Positions 35,801 to 47,147 of a stretch of 64,000 nucleotides of DNA are shown piece by piece. The position numbers were made by a program, and so were the translations under genes. Source of the DNA: Owenia fusiformis (Eukaryota; Annelida; Polychaeta; Sabellida; Oweniidae). The notes beneath the pieces were generated by a model. It made no database searches. It was not told the origin of the DNA and worked only from the letters and a program-made list of their open reading frames with translations. The stretch is from positions 21,840,455 to 21,904,454 of the forward strand of contig CAIIXF020000002.1 of NCBI GenBank assembly GCA_903813345.2, in the 5' to 3' direction. The stretch's first letter is position 1. Each line of letters opens with the position of its first letter.

Positions 35801-38800
35801 ACTTCAAATGCTTTTTTCTATGTGTATTTTTTTCTTGGTTCGATATTAAAGCAAATCAAACTTTGTGTCATATTTGAGCGAGTGTATGAGTAACATGTTT
35901 CAATGATTATTTTTTCTCTTTTCTTCTAAATTAAGTATAGTGGGCCTTTAATAAAGATTTATTTTATAGACGTATTAGTCTTCTTTTTATCCTTGGGTTA
36001 TCTCACCCTGTTGGTTATGGCCCGAGTCACAGTTATCACTTAAAATTAGCAGGGCGGTTGGGTGCCATATAAATCAAAATTAAGGATAACCGCATAAAGG
36101 GGGAATGTCGCCTAACTTTCTCCCCTAAACAATCAGTGATGTCCCATTATAATTGCTCATATAATATCTAACATACCTAAAATATATCTTGAGAACAAAT
36201 TAAGGGCACAATATCGCCAATATATACACGTATATTCGGAAAATCAACAGAACAACCAACTGTCGGATAAAATGCAATAAATTCTTTTTTAACATTCTGT
36301 CTCGCTCAACCTATAATTCATACCTGAATGGGTTTATATATGGCTGATATATGTCGTATACAATAATTGAAGCAACGGCAACCACCTCTGCAGATCCTGT
36401 TGACATTATCGCCATTAAGATGGCTATAAATGTCAGGTACACCCCTGTCTCCCCCAAAATTGCTTGGGCGATTACCGGGACTGCCAACCCTAAATGACCA
36501 GTACAAGCTTTGATATATATTATTTAGAAATACTAAATAGGGATGTTGGGTAACAATTGATATTCGTTTGAAAACTATTGAGGTTTTGTTTGTCAAAATA
36601 TTATAGGAAATGAAATAACTAATTTGATGCTGAAAAAGTATGTAAACTTCGTTGAAAAATCCTAGCATTAACTGAAATGAACACACTGATGATATTCTGT
36701 CACCCCTCTTTAAAGAATAGTACTGCTCAGTCCGATCATTTATCAATTAAATGCACAGCAAAATCATTTTCGTGCATATATCAATAAATTAATACACTGA
36801 AATGCTTTAAGCTGATTGGCCGAGACGCACTTGGCATGTTTGTTATAGGAAAAAATCATATGATTGATTAGAACAAACGTAACAAACAAAAGTGGGAAAA
36901 CCTTTTTCAAGATCACTTGCTGAAAGTATCGGCGTTCCTTGCGACCTTTCGATTGCTAGATACGCCAGTCCAAACGTTGTACCAAGTGTGAATGGTATGA
37001 CAAACCAAGTCAAGGCCCCTGATATGAATCCCCAAACGCCATGTATTGGTTTAGCTGCAACACTACTCTGCCAATAGGACTGATCCCCGAGGTTTGCCGC
37101 ATAACACATTATAACATTGATAACTCCAAACATTAAACCACCCGATGAGACTATTGTGACGTAACTTCCTTCAAGGTTACCATCTGGTCCAGTTGTATTC
37201 TGGAGGTAGTCGTAGATGATATCAGAGCTACCGTATGCTAAATCTTCAATTTCCGATTGTGACTTTAGGAATATTTCTTTTACTGTCACAATGAGAAAGA
37301 CGAAGATTAACGTGGTATTGAAGTAAGAAACGTAGAACGTTGCGCCCAAACCGCCTATTAAAGTGTAGGAACCTAGAATGAAGTAAGATGTGATAAATAT
37401 CTAAGCATAATTGCCAAAGGGAAAGGACCAAAAGTTGTAATGGAACTTAGCAAGAAAAGGCAAACTCTAAAGTGCATACCAGTCAAGAAAAACAAACCCC
37501 ATATATCCCAAAACCATGATCTAACGTGAAAAGAAACAATGCCCAATACCCCATTTCCCCCACCATTCAAAAACCGATATCACAATCCCAGACCAGAACA
37601 ACAAAGGACATTTCATTCATACTGAAGTTATTACAATATGTTGAAGAAAAAATTAGAAATTAGATAGCCAATAATCATAACATCAAAAATAGTTGTAGAT
37701 ACAAGTAATCATACAAGAGAGAGCATTCAGTCTCAAATGATGTGGGATAGATAAAATCCAGTCTCCAAGTCCAAAGGAGTTTGAAAGGGTCAACATCCAT
37801 TCATAAAAGCCGTCGCCATAATCCATAAAACACAATAATTCACAATGGTCACTGGGAGAAAACTATGGCTGGTTTCGATCCCTATTTTGAACATTTTGTA
37901 AACGTTGATGAAAGTGATATTTTGACTTTGCTAGACGACGAGTATAGCAAAAAATACAAATAGAAACGCAAAGTTAACATTAATTTACTAGTGAGTACGC
38001 AGTTATGTGCCAAAAACAGAGAGTTTAGCTACCACTGTCTTCAGGTTTTCTTGAGAAATTATTGCTGGCGTGGTTCGGAGAAAAGATTGTGAAATGAAGC
38101 CATGATTGATGACTTTCGTCTATTTGTGTATTATTAGTTTCTTCTGACTAACAAAACAATTGTAGACCTCTCCATTCGGTCAACCGTCAAAATCATATAT
38201 ATCGACTGTAAACCTTGAAACTACTGTTGACCTCGACCTTCGGTCTCTGTCAACAGTAGTTTCTCAGTTTACAGTCTCGGTATACAATTTTGCCGGTTGA
38301 CCTCTAAATTGTATACTGTTGTCTTGTTCAATGTTAATGAGAAGGTCAAGATAAGGCGCATTCATGTTCGATTCATTTGTCTTTTTTAACTCTAATTCAG
38401 AAGGGTATATCTCATTTACAAAATCTTCAAATACAGGGTTGTCCAAACTCAACAAGTCATCTATATACCCATCTGTTTTATTAAAAAGTTTAGCTATGTG
38501 GAGTTTTGTCTTATCTTTCATCATCTTTTGCAAAAACTTCATACGAGAAAAAAAATTCATAAGAGAATAGAAAAAGGTCTGCCAAAAGAGGAGCACAATC
38601 TGACCCCATTGGTATTCCTATATTTTGACGTAAAACAGTATTTCCAAACTTAACATAAAATTTATCAATCAAAAAGCCTAAAACCTCACAAAGTTGTATT
38701 GCAGTAAAAGAAATGTACTCACTACAACAAGCTCACTATAAAAACTCACTACTAAAGCTCACTACAAAATTAGGCCATTATGATGAAAATCCAATTTTAA

Positions 38801-41599
38801 GTCAAATAAGTCACCGACACATTTCCTATGTTAAATGCTAAACCTTCTTCAAACCGTCTTACTTGAGATGAATTTAGGAAAAGCGACAAATTATATTGAA
38901 TATCCATGTATATTTTGTGAATTTACCAATTACGGCTGCCAAGAGCATACAGGTCAATTCAATAGAAAGATCCTTCGTGAGACTTGTGAGGACGTCAGTA
39001 CCTCCCAGTAGCAGACTCATGCTGACCAAAAGGTTTGTGATACAAGCAAACACACAGAACACGATGTGCGTGGGTCCTCCAAAACGAACACGAATAACCT
39101 GTAAAAATCAATTGAAAAAGTTGAGAGCTTATGATATGACATTTATGATACCAATTTTACCAGTTGGTCTCAATATGTAAAATTGAAAACAATTTTGAAG
39201 TGTACCTGAAGGAATGTTTTTGCTCCTGGTGCTTTTGTTTTTAGTTGAATTGAAAGAAGTGAGAGGAAAAGTGGTGAAAGTGTTGCCCCAGCTCCATACC
39301 AAAATGGCCCACTTATGCCATACTAAAATAAATAAGCATAGGATTTGAAGTTCATTTAAAAAGAGGCTCGTGTAATAATAGGAAGAGCAATTGACTCATA
39401 TCTCAAACAAAGTAAAATTAAATGCACATATATTAAATCCAATACTTATTCAAATACATTATTCATGAGATACATTTGATGGAAAATTCAGAAACTGTTA
39501 AAATAGAAATGTTGCATTTAATGTTGATATGGTGGGGTGTATATGGTCTATTTGCCCTATCATATGATGTAAGATTCATCGTCTGAATTTTTGAAGAATT
39601 GAGGTGGATTATCATTGAGAAAGTATCTCAGTAATCTTTGTGGCATCAACGATATAGAGTTGTTTTTGTTACTACACTCTAAATATGTACGTACCTAGAA
39701 ATTAGGTTGATTACAATTATAACTTTTGGGTCACTCTATGTTCACTTGAAAACAGAAATTATTGAAGCCGAATATCAAAATTGATAAATTTATTTCGTCT
39801 TATTCTAATGACCCCAAAACAGCGCGCAAAGTACTTTTCAGACCCGAAAAAATCCTGAAGAAATTATTATTGCAACACGCGTAACGGGCATTGATCAAGT
39901 ACATTCAGGACAAAAAGAGGCAGTTGTGTCATCTTTTTACGTCTTCTCCAATGAGCTATCTTAGGAAGAAATTTATTTCGTCCACTACCATACCCTGCGC
40001 GCAGAGTCTAGTTATAAGCCGAAGCTCTCTTTTGAGAAGCGAAGTCGAACGAATATAACGGTACCACTACCATGGTATACGCTTCACATTTATACACCAA
40101 CCTTAACACCGACTGTTGCAGATTGAAGCAACGTTGCAGCCCAGGTCATTTGCGATACTATTGTTGTTGCTGTCAGGCCAATCGACACTTTACCTCCTGC
40201 ATCGAACGAAGTGTCAACATTCGACGCATCCCCATAGACGTATTTCCGGACACAATGGAAAGTTATTGCAATCAAAACAGAAAATAAGCCGAATCCCAAT
40301 ATGAGAAGAATAGCATTGCGTAATTCAATTGTCGGTTCCACGCCATTTATCACCTGTCTGGAAAGAAAACATTGATCACACGTTGTCGGATTGAGGGCAT
40401 TGATTGAGGTTTTAAAATATACAGGGTGTTTCATAATGACCATCCCCCCACCAAACACCAATCCTAAATAGCAGACCCACATATGTTATACATCATATTA
40501 AAGCATGTTCAAATCTGGACTACTGAATCGACTTTGATTAAGCTCTACAATTTTTACAACTTGCTACATATCTCTACAGATAGGTACCCATTTTACCTTA
40601 AGCATAGAATCTAAAAGCCACATTTTCCAAAATTTGCCATGTGTCCTGCAAAAAGCTATGATAACCATGCATTAATACATCTATGGTAATGTACAACTTC
40701 TAACATTTGATGAATGCTGAGGAAAATCGTAATATTTGAAAGACCTATATATCTAAATGTATTAAATATTTCGAAGAAATGATCAGAGAGCAATAGATGA
40801 TACAATGTACTATATAGCATTCTACTCCTCTCTTAAAGGGTGACGCATATCGTTTAGCAAATCGAACGCTCGTTTCTGGTGTTGCTCACCATTTAGTATA
40901 AAGGCTCGATCCCGGAATAATACTCAAGGGTTCAAAGGCTCGAGGTCGTTGTGTCAACACCTCTAACTTTTATATAACATTGGTACAGTATAGATCGTCA
41001 CACATTTATAAAAACCATATTGTTTTTATACGGGAAGCTTATCGGAACCCTTTAATTCCATCAGGAATAGTAGCCATAAATATGCAAATTGAGGGGATAA
41101 GTGACTACCAAATACAATTTCACTAATTATATGTTGCCAAAGATCAGGTATGCTAAGATTTGGCACGTAAGTCCAGAAGCTTTATTACGGTATATAGAGT
41201 AGGAGGGCATGTGATCTAGTATTGCCTGTGGATGGGGGGACGGTCATTATGAAACACCATGTATACATCCAAAGATAGTACTTCACAGTACTAAGCAACC
41301 AATATAGGGCATTGCCAAAAGACCACTACACCTAGGCTTGCATTTCATAATACCATGCAATGTAACATATACAACAAAAATAATGCATTGCTAGAAATTA
41401 TAAAAAGATTAACTATTTCTTAAAAGTAAAGTCAGAAATAAACAAAAAATAATTGTGTAATGGGGGGGGGGGGGATATTTTTGATAAAAAATATAATAAT
41501 ATAATATTCCTACCTTTTATTAATTGCATCTGCGTTTTCCACATAGAGTAAACACTCGAATATCAAAACCAAAGACAATTTCAATATTTCACCTTTCAT
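29898..41599 (-). CDS. DUR3-like urea-proton / sodium-solute symporter (SLC5/SSS superfamily), 8 exons, 780 aa
   Basis: Exons 41599-41514, 40357-40102, 39322-39206, 39098-38927, 37372-36902, 36489-36324, 31073-30649 and 30547-29898 have GT-AG introns and consistent phases. They give an uninterrupted 781-codon frame, close to the 650-800 aa usual for the family. Exon 1 encodes a cleavable-looking signal sequence, unusual for transporters but intact. Hallmarks: YGISGPFWYGAGATLSP, VIRVRFGGPTHIVF, SYTLIGGLGATFYVSYF, GSAEVVAVASIIVYDIYQPY, SRSTAAGTMAG and VWLGTASTYEGGL. These match DUR3 symporters, which import urea and in some species polyamines with a proton across the plasma membrane. A Cys-rich loop (431-466: CVLC...CTC...CTEC) follows the DIYQPYINPF motif. 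Substrate in animals is not established from sequence. No clear promoter motif was found. Confidence 0.93.
30548..30648 (-). other. Last intron of the DUR3-like gene
   Basis: A 101 bp intron with donor GTGAGTG and acceptor TTTGCACAG. It is the shortest intron of the gene. Confidence 0.8.
31074..32049. other. DUR3-like intron 6, 3' part
   Basis: No coding. Two short hairpins are visible. One is near 31208-31268 (TTAGACCTAGCC... and GGCTAGGTCTAA). The other is near 31945-32010 (AAGTTAAACCCAAT against ATTGGGTTTAACTT). Both may be edges of old elements. Confidence 0.4.
32050..35300. mobile_element. 3.2 kb foldback element with internal repeats, in DUR3-like intron 6
   Basis: Left sequences from about 32060 (TAGTGCAGTCAGTTA, GCACTTGCTATATATACG, GACCAAAGTATCATTA, ACCGAAGTGGTGT) recur inverted and in reverse order at 35300 down to 35100. 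Between the ends, a module (CATTTTCTCCAAAAGTCCAC, CAGGCACATTTCTA, GACCCCCTGCAGAACAGTTC) is repeated several times in both orientations. No protein is encoded; short frames are by-products of the repeats. The left arm is interrupted by the insertion at 32467-33264. Confidence 0.75.
32467..33264. mobile_element. 798 bp inverted-repeat element rich in CGTTC words, nested in the foldback
   Basis: CTATCACACCAAACTAGTTC at the left is matched perfectly as an inverted repeat at the right (21 bp). A third, internal copy of the end (TTGTTTGGTGTGATAG at 32863-32878) suggests two elements in tandem. The interior is crowded with GTTC, CGTTC and ACGTTC, more than a dozen in direct orientation. Base composition differs visibly from the AT-rich host element. 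There is no ORF. Confidence 0.75.
35527..35951. mobile_element. 425 bp TTAA-flanked MITE in DUR3-like intron 6
   Basis: The ends read TTAAAGGCCCACT and AGTGGGCCTTTAA. The TTAA duplication plus a 9 bp TIR is the pattern of piggyBac/Kolobok-type non-autonomous elements. A related terminus occurs at 2598-2798. Confidence 0.75.
35952..36323. other. DUR3-like intron 6, 5' end
   Basis: Nothing recognisable, apart from the splice donor GTATGA at 36323. Confidence 0.5.
37373..38178. repeat. DUR3-like intron 4, with a dispersed repeat
   Basis: Between about 37418 and 37835 the sequence matches words of the repeat at 21860-22060 (GGAAAGGACCAAAAGTTGTAAT, GTCTCAAATGATGTG, AAAGGGTCAACATCCATTC), separated by extra sequence. 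The rest is unremarkable. Confidence 0.5.
38179..38304. repeat. Hairpin-forming inverted repeat of about 55 bp arms
   Basis: GGTCAACCGTCAAAAT ... GACTGTAAACC ... AAACTACTGTTGAC at the left pairs with GTCAACAGTAGTTT ... GTTTACAGTC ... ATTTTGCCGGTTGACC at the right, around a short GACCTTCGGTCTC loop. It sits at the 3' edge of the reverse-transcriptase relic, so it may be that element's terminal structure. Confidence 0.75.
38264..38720 (-). pseudogene. Reverse-transcriptase relic with YIDDLL motif (Penelope-like type)
   Basis: On the minus strand a frame gives IGIPMGSDCAPLLADLFLF near 38640-38580. The next frame gives GYIDDLLSLDNPVFEDFV and IYPSELELKKTNES...APYLDLLINIE. This is the conserved order of the RTs annotated in many invertebrates around 'RYIDDLL..NPxF..xxxxIYPxELxL', which I associate with Penelope-like or related elements. 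It is short, frameshifted and lies in an intron, hence a dead fragment. Confidence 0.7.
39323..40101 (-). other. DUR3-like intron 2
   Basis: A 779 bp GT-AG intron with no recognisable repeat or exon. Confidence 0.6.
40422..41261. mobile_element. 840 bp mariner-type MITE in DUR3-like intron 1
   Basis: CAGGGTGTTTCATAATGACC at the left matches an inverted GGTCATTATGAAACACCATG at the right, continued by C-run and G-run tracts. TA dinucleotides border both ends. No transposase is visible, so it is non-autonomous. Confidence 0.8.
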
Positions 41600-41771
41600 G
41601 ATAACGAAATATGTGCTTGAAAAGCGATGCTACACCCGAGTCATAAATATTCAACTGAATGTCCTATTTAGATGTTATTTTTTTATTTGGACATAAAGAC
41701 AGAGGAGGGACTATTCCCAAATTTCATTTAGCCGCCAATTATTCAGCATGTGATATCCTACAGCAAGGACG

Positions 41772-42008
41772 ATTGGAAGCCGTTATTCAAACTCGATACT
41801 CCGTTGCCCGGCGTAGACCAATTTGGTAAAAATATTACTCATATTTTGAAGACTAGAACTGCTGAAGAAGCAGGTATACTACCAAAATATTCGCAATGAC
41901 CATCTTTCAACGAAAAACTTGATCCAAAGAGAACCTTGTAGAAATATTTTTTACTTAATTGTTCCACTGCAGGCAACGGAGTATTGAGTTTGAATAATGG
42001 CTGCCAAT
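41772..42008. mobile_element. MITE, copy B, upstream of the DUR3-like first exon
   Basis: 237 bp with ATTGGAAGCCGTTATTCAAA and TTTGAATAATGGCTGCCAAT ends. It shares interior words with copy A at 29525-29771 (GAAGACTAG, AACCTTGTAGAAATATT, AGGCAACG). It lies about 170 bp upstream of the ATG and could therefore overlap the promoter. Confidence 0.75.
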
Positions 42009-42989
42009 CCTCGTTGATCCCACAGCAGGGGGAGGGGGCGGATTTCCCAAAAATGACCCATCATATTGGCACGTTCGAAAACAAATTTATAAACAGGCCT
42101 CAATTTGCCATTGAAATGGATCTCCAAATGTTCACTGTAGATTTATGAGTATTCTCTACAAGTATGGATCGAGTAACTTCAATAGTATTACCGTAGGTTT
42201 GAAATGATGATGTTGAACTGATGTTAACGCCATTCCCACGATTTCAAATTTTACTTTGCGCATGCGCAGCACTGAGAGAGCACGTGCTAATGATTGTTCA
42301 CGTGATCACATCCTGCAATTTGATTGGAGATGATGCGGGAGATGATGTAATGGGGAATCCCCGAATACGATAGAATATGAAAGAATTATGGGAGCTACTC
42401 ACTTCTTCTGATCCCACAGCATATAAGGATTTCTCTCAATTTAATAGAACAGCAAACAACGTGTCAGTCTCCGCGTATTCTGCACGTTTACACAAATTAT
42501 TTATGTAGTCTGCAAACAATGCGTGTCAATTATAATATTGATGTAATAATGTTATACACACTGTTATTTCATTAAGTTCTAAATTTAACAACATACCATT
42601 AACAGATATGCAGCTTTTCACTACCTAGAAATAAGATTTCCACATAGCTAGGCAAGGTGTGTCCAATTCAAGCCAATCAGAACACGCTATTACACGTAAC
42701 TGCATTCCGTTAGAATAACGCATTTGTTGTCAAGGTGAGGATATTAAAATTGATGCTTTGCCAACTTTACCCTGGTCTTGTAAAAATATGTTCTTTTAGT
42801 GATTTTTCATCTTCTAGGTGATTTTCTAGAAAATATTTTACAATGTGTGAAAAGAATTTAAGTCCAAGTCTCGATGCATTGTGGCTGCTTCATTCAACTC
42901 TCACAGGCGTTGTTTCCGGAAATCATTTGCAGAATTTGAACAAACATTATTAGTTCTACAAGCTATTATATCATTATCGTTTTACACAT
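42009..42989. other. Upstream region of the DUR3-like gene
   Basis: This is the probable regulatory region between the gene and the large palindrome. CACGTG words occur near 42280 and 42300. No gene or repeat is recognised. Confidence 0.35.
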
Positions 42990-43564
42990 TTACACATAGA
43001 CAAGTTCCAATTTCAGAATATCTCAAGGGAAATGGGTTTTGGGGCATTTTTTAGAAAAAGCAACGGACCTATTTTTCTAGATCAGTTTGTCATGCTGATC
43101 AAGATATTAAAAGATGACAGCTCAACGGGATTGCCATGACACTGATTTTTAGCGTTTTTACCCCCCCCCCCCTAGGAAAATATTTTAGGGGGTACTATAA
43201 TATTAGTTTATAACCCAAAGAATATATGAACTATTGTTCCGAGTTCTACAGCATACATTGTTAGTACAGAGATGAATACTATCCTCAAGTTATAGGTTGA
43301 CATCTTTGTTGGTTTTGGAAAAATAGTAAAATACAATTAACTAGAAAAATATGCAATTCTTGTCATTTTTTCTTGCTTATTATATATATGTAGCTTCAAG
43401 CAAAACATGATAACTTTAACAGCTCAAAGTAGTATTATAACAACATTCCCAAGCTATGTGTGATATTGCAATACATCTATTATAGTGATGAAGTACTATT
43501 TTGTATTTTAATATGACTTTAAAGTGCCCTACCCCTGGTAAATAGAAGAAAGTTGGTGTGTTTC

Positions 43565-45810
43565 TTTCTGGTTTTAATATTTTATTGACTCCTTAGTTGA
43601 AGATACAATCAATTTTGTCAGTTTACCATGAGTAGCTTTACAATGGTTAACAATGTACATGAATAGAGGGTTGGGACCTTAAAAATACCAGAACTGTTAA
43701 GTGGCATCCTTGTGCAACCCTCTTCAGAGCATTTCCCTTACACTCCGATAAAATCTGCAGGGGATACTATATTTATTCATTTGGAAAACGCTTTTAGAGC
43801 AGCGGCACTCAATCGGTGCATCCAATACATCATATATAAAATATAAATGGGATAAAACATATCATGCAAAAGGCCACTAAAAACATGCATACGACTATTG
43901 TGTGCACTGTACATGTATTTTCTTTAAAAACAATTTGACATATTTGTCAAACTTCACGTAATTATCATGTCCCCACAAGATCAAAGTGTCATCTCCCAGA
44001 GCCCAACATGTTTTTAGTTGTACACTTCCTGCTAGAAAGTCAGAGGAGAGTTGGTGGTTGCAGTTTGACACAACATTGTTGAAAAATACATTCCTATCAC
44101 TACCAAAGTACGGACAGACAAAAAGTCTATGCTGTATAGTATCTTTAACATTGAGGTTACAAAAGAGACATATACCGTTGCCTTGACCCCATCTTTGAAG
44201 GTCGGAGCGAAGGCCAAAACATCCCGTTCTGGCCATGAATTTAAGTTTCTGACCATAGAAATCAAAGTCTGAGTTCATATAATTTTCCTTAGAGAGATTA
44301 CTTTTCAAACATTTGTAAAGATTTAGGGATAACTTCTCCCCTATTGAAGAGAAGAAAGCTACATGGCTTAAATCATTTGAGATCTGGATGTATGTTTTAT
44401 ACCAGTTATCATCCTGCCTTTGAAGGATGCCATCCAGACCGTGTTTTATCAGGATCTCCTGAATATTGGCAAAATAGGGGAAAGCCTTACCTTCCTGACC
44501 ATTTATGTATTTATTGTACATTGTGTTGAAGATAGCTTTGTGAACTGACCCTTCTTTAATAGAGTGCTTTAAATATAAAAAATAATCGATTTGGCGTTTT
44601 TCAATGACATCTAGAATAGGTCTTAATCCTAAATCTCCTAACAATGCCTCTCTTGCAGGGCGGCATCTAAGCTGGAGAATGGCTCTTGCTACATTGTATT
44701 GCATTGATTTGAATTTTTTGCAAGTTGTCTTATTCAGAATCAAGGTGGGGCATCCATGTAATATGGCTGGCAAAAACATTGTATCATGCATTTTAATTCC
44801 GAATTTGACTCGCATAACATTGCAATGTTTGGTTAAGGTTGAGCTTATCATTCCTTGTACTCTTTTTGATTTAGAGCTTAACATATTATTTATGTGGAAA
44901 GAATCCTTCATGGACCTGTCAATATGTATACCCAAATATTTATAGTTCTGAACTTCGGAAATATATGAGTTCCCCAAAATCCAAGTTTTTTGTTTATCTA
45001 GACGTTTTCCTACTATCATAACTTTTGATTTTTTTGAGCTAAATTTAAATCCCCATTTGATTGAGAAATTATCTGCAATTTTCAACATTTTGTTTAAACC
45101 CTCTTCATTGTCAGCAAGTAGTACAATGTCATCAGCAAACATTAGAGCTGGGATTTTTTGCCCTTCGAAAGGTATACCTGTTGATTCTTCTTGGAGCATT
45201 TCAACTAGTTCTGACATTACAAGGGAGAATAGGGTCGGGGAAAGACAGCAGCCTTGCTTTAGGCTATTAATGGAACTACTTTCTTCCCAATCAGTTGAAA
45301 TTGATCCAAATATAACTTTATTTTGAACACCATTGTATAGTTCCCGTAGGAGTCTCCACACTTTACCCTGAATCCCTTTCTCCCATAATCGAATGAATAA
45401 TAAGTCCCTATTTACAACATCAAATGCTTTGGATATGTCCAAAAATGCTAGAAATGTCTTCCTATTGTTACTTTTGCGCATACTGCAGAGGCCCTTTAAA
45501 GCAAACAAATGGTTTTCCAATCTTAGCCCTGACCGAAATGCACCTTGCAGATCCCCAAGTAGATTGTTATCTTCACAGAACTTAATGATTCTTGTTTCAA
45601 TTACAGAGGTAAAAAGTTTATATACATTAGAATTGATAGTTATTCCTCTATAATTGTCCAAAACTTCCTTATCTCCATTTTTATGAATTGGGAACAGGAG
45701 ACCCTCTTTCCATTCTGAGGGCATTTCCTCTCGTAAAGAAACCTATATATCTCAGATACTAATGAAGATGCTGACTTCAAATTTTCAGGATTTGGTATGC
45801 TAGGTAATTT
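43565..45810 (-). mobile_element. 5'-truncated non-LTR retrotransposon (LINE), second copy, inserted in the palindrome arm
   Basis: It comprises the RT-containing frame 45724-43895 and a frameshifted upstream piece (45800-45725, SIPNPENLKSASSLVSEIY). The 3' region reaches AATAAAATATT near 43580. It occupies the left arm of the palindrome and has no counterpart in the right arm, so it inserted after the inverted repeat formed. Confidence 0.8.
43895..45724 (-). pseudogene. LINE ORF2 C-terminal part: reverse transcriptase, 609 codons open
   Basis: RT motifs are in order: YRGITINSNVYKLF, GAFRSGLRLENHL, FLDISKAFDVVNRDLL, LKQGCCLSPTLFSLVM, the catalytic LMFADDIVLLA and SKKSKVMIVG. The thumb and C-terminus end with a zinc-knuckle-like CLFCNLNVKDTIQHRLFVC. 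The long open frame points to recent insertion. A frameshift near 45725 and lack of an endonuclease domain make it inactive. It differs in sequence and RT box (FADD) from the copy at 26832-29040 (YADD), so two LINE families are present. Confidence 0.9.
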
Positions 45811-45982
45811 GTATGACAAAAATGACAAAAAGAAAAAACTCCATTGCCATAGTAACAAGAATATCAAAAATTTCACAAGTGACACTCTATCTTATGCAGA
45901 AAATACTATCGTATTTGACGACATGTCAAAAATCTGGTGGAAATAATTTTGTCACTCCTGATTTGACCCTGGAAAGGTTCAG

Positions 45983-46531
45983 GTAAGTTATCGCAAACAA
46001 TTTCAGACAGTTATATCTTTGATTATGACTATTTTTTGACCATAAAGACGGGTATACAGGGATAGCAAAGTCAATCGGACTCTGAGATATTTAGCTAACC
46101 CATCAATATGTTTTTTCAAAGTTGTTGACCTCATTTCACCAAAAATGCAATTATTTTTACAATGTTTAATGCATTACTATTCTTTATTTTAATGTATGAA
46201 ATAGCTCTTGGTTTTAGTTCATTTTAGTCATCCAAATTCAGTATCCACTTTTCCTCTTAGGAAATAGAACATGTCTCAAAGCATATTCTATTATTATGCA
46301 TTCAACAATATAATCAAAGGTTCCACTTTTCGATAAAAATTAGGTCAACATTTTTAGTAAAAAGTATGTTGATTGGTCCATTCCCTTTAATATCACTCTG
46401 ATTAACTTCATTATCATTATATTTACTTTTCTTGAAGATAATGAATATATCTAAAAGATAAACCCATGTTCATGGTCAGAAATATTCATAATTCAAGTTA
46501 GAATTAACTGAAATTGTTTGCGATAACCTAC
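45983..46531. mobile_element. 549 bp MITE
   Basis: GTTATCGCAAACAATTTCAG at the left is matched by CTGAAATTGTTTGCGATAAC at the right, a 20 bp perfect inverted repeat. The interior has no ORF. It lies in the left arm region of the large palindrome. Confidence 0.8.
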
Positions 46532-46594
46532 ATGCTCCTTTATATAAATACTATCAAATGCTTTAACCATGACAGTTGAAGAAAACTGAAGTCT

Positions 46595-46760
46595 TGGTAT
46601 TTAAAGGCAGAATCAGATCTATATAGAGTAAACAAAATTGAAAGCAACATATACAGTTGACCTACAAATGTATTCTTACAATCTCAAATATAATATCTCC
46701 TAAAAGATCCACAATATGTTATTAATTATAAAGTTGTTTAAAATTCAAAGTGTAAAAAGG
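46595..46760. repeat. Dispersed repeat shared with 18.8 kb and 60.6 kb
   Basis: Words such as AAAATTGAAAGCAACAT, ACAGTTGACCTACAAATG, ACAATCTCAAATATAATAT and CCACAATATGTT recur with changes at about 18755-18890 and 60585-60745. Confidence 0.6.
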
Positions 46761-46761
46761 G

Positions 46762-47147
46762 GGAATGTTCAAATTCTCCCAAATAATAATAAATGAGTTA
46801 TACTAAGTTATACAAGTGTGAGGCACCATTTGTGGTATCTGTGTCTGGAGTTAGTGATGTTAGCACCGTTTGACAATCTTACCACCATTAATAAGAAGCA
46901 AGTATTGGCTACAATGCTTGTACATGGCTCCACTCCTATAGCTATGAGCAAGTCTGATTTTATGCATATTGCAGCTAGGTTGACTACTGGAAAGTCATAA
47001 AGATTCTTAGCTACTTTTCTAACATCTGGCTGTGATGCATCATGGCTTAATGAGGACTCTGTTATATGGTCAGATGATGAGAACTAACAGCTTTACGGAA
47101 CTTTTGCCATGATTTGCACATTGTAAATTACCCTTCTGAATTACTGG
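46762..47147 (+). other. Unrecognised, partly coding-like stretch
   Basis: A 60-codon frame at 46818-47000 (PFDNLTTINKKQVLATMLV...DFMHIAARL) and a later short frame near 47115-47200 (LHIVNYPSELLDERGVKVV) read like eroded protein sequence, separated by stops. I could not place them in a family. They may belong to the mobile element that makes up the palindrome. Confidence 0.3.
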
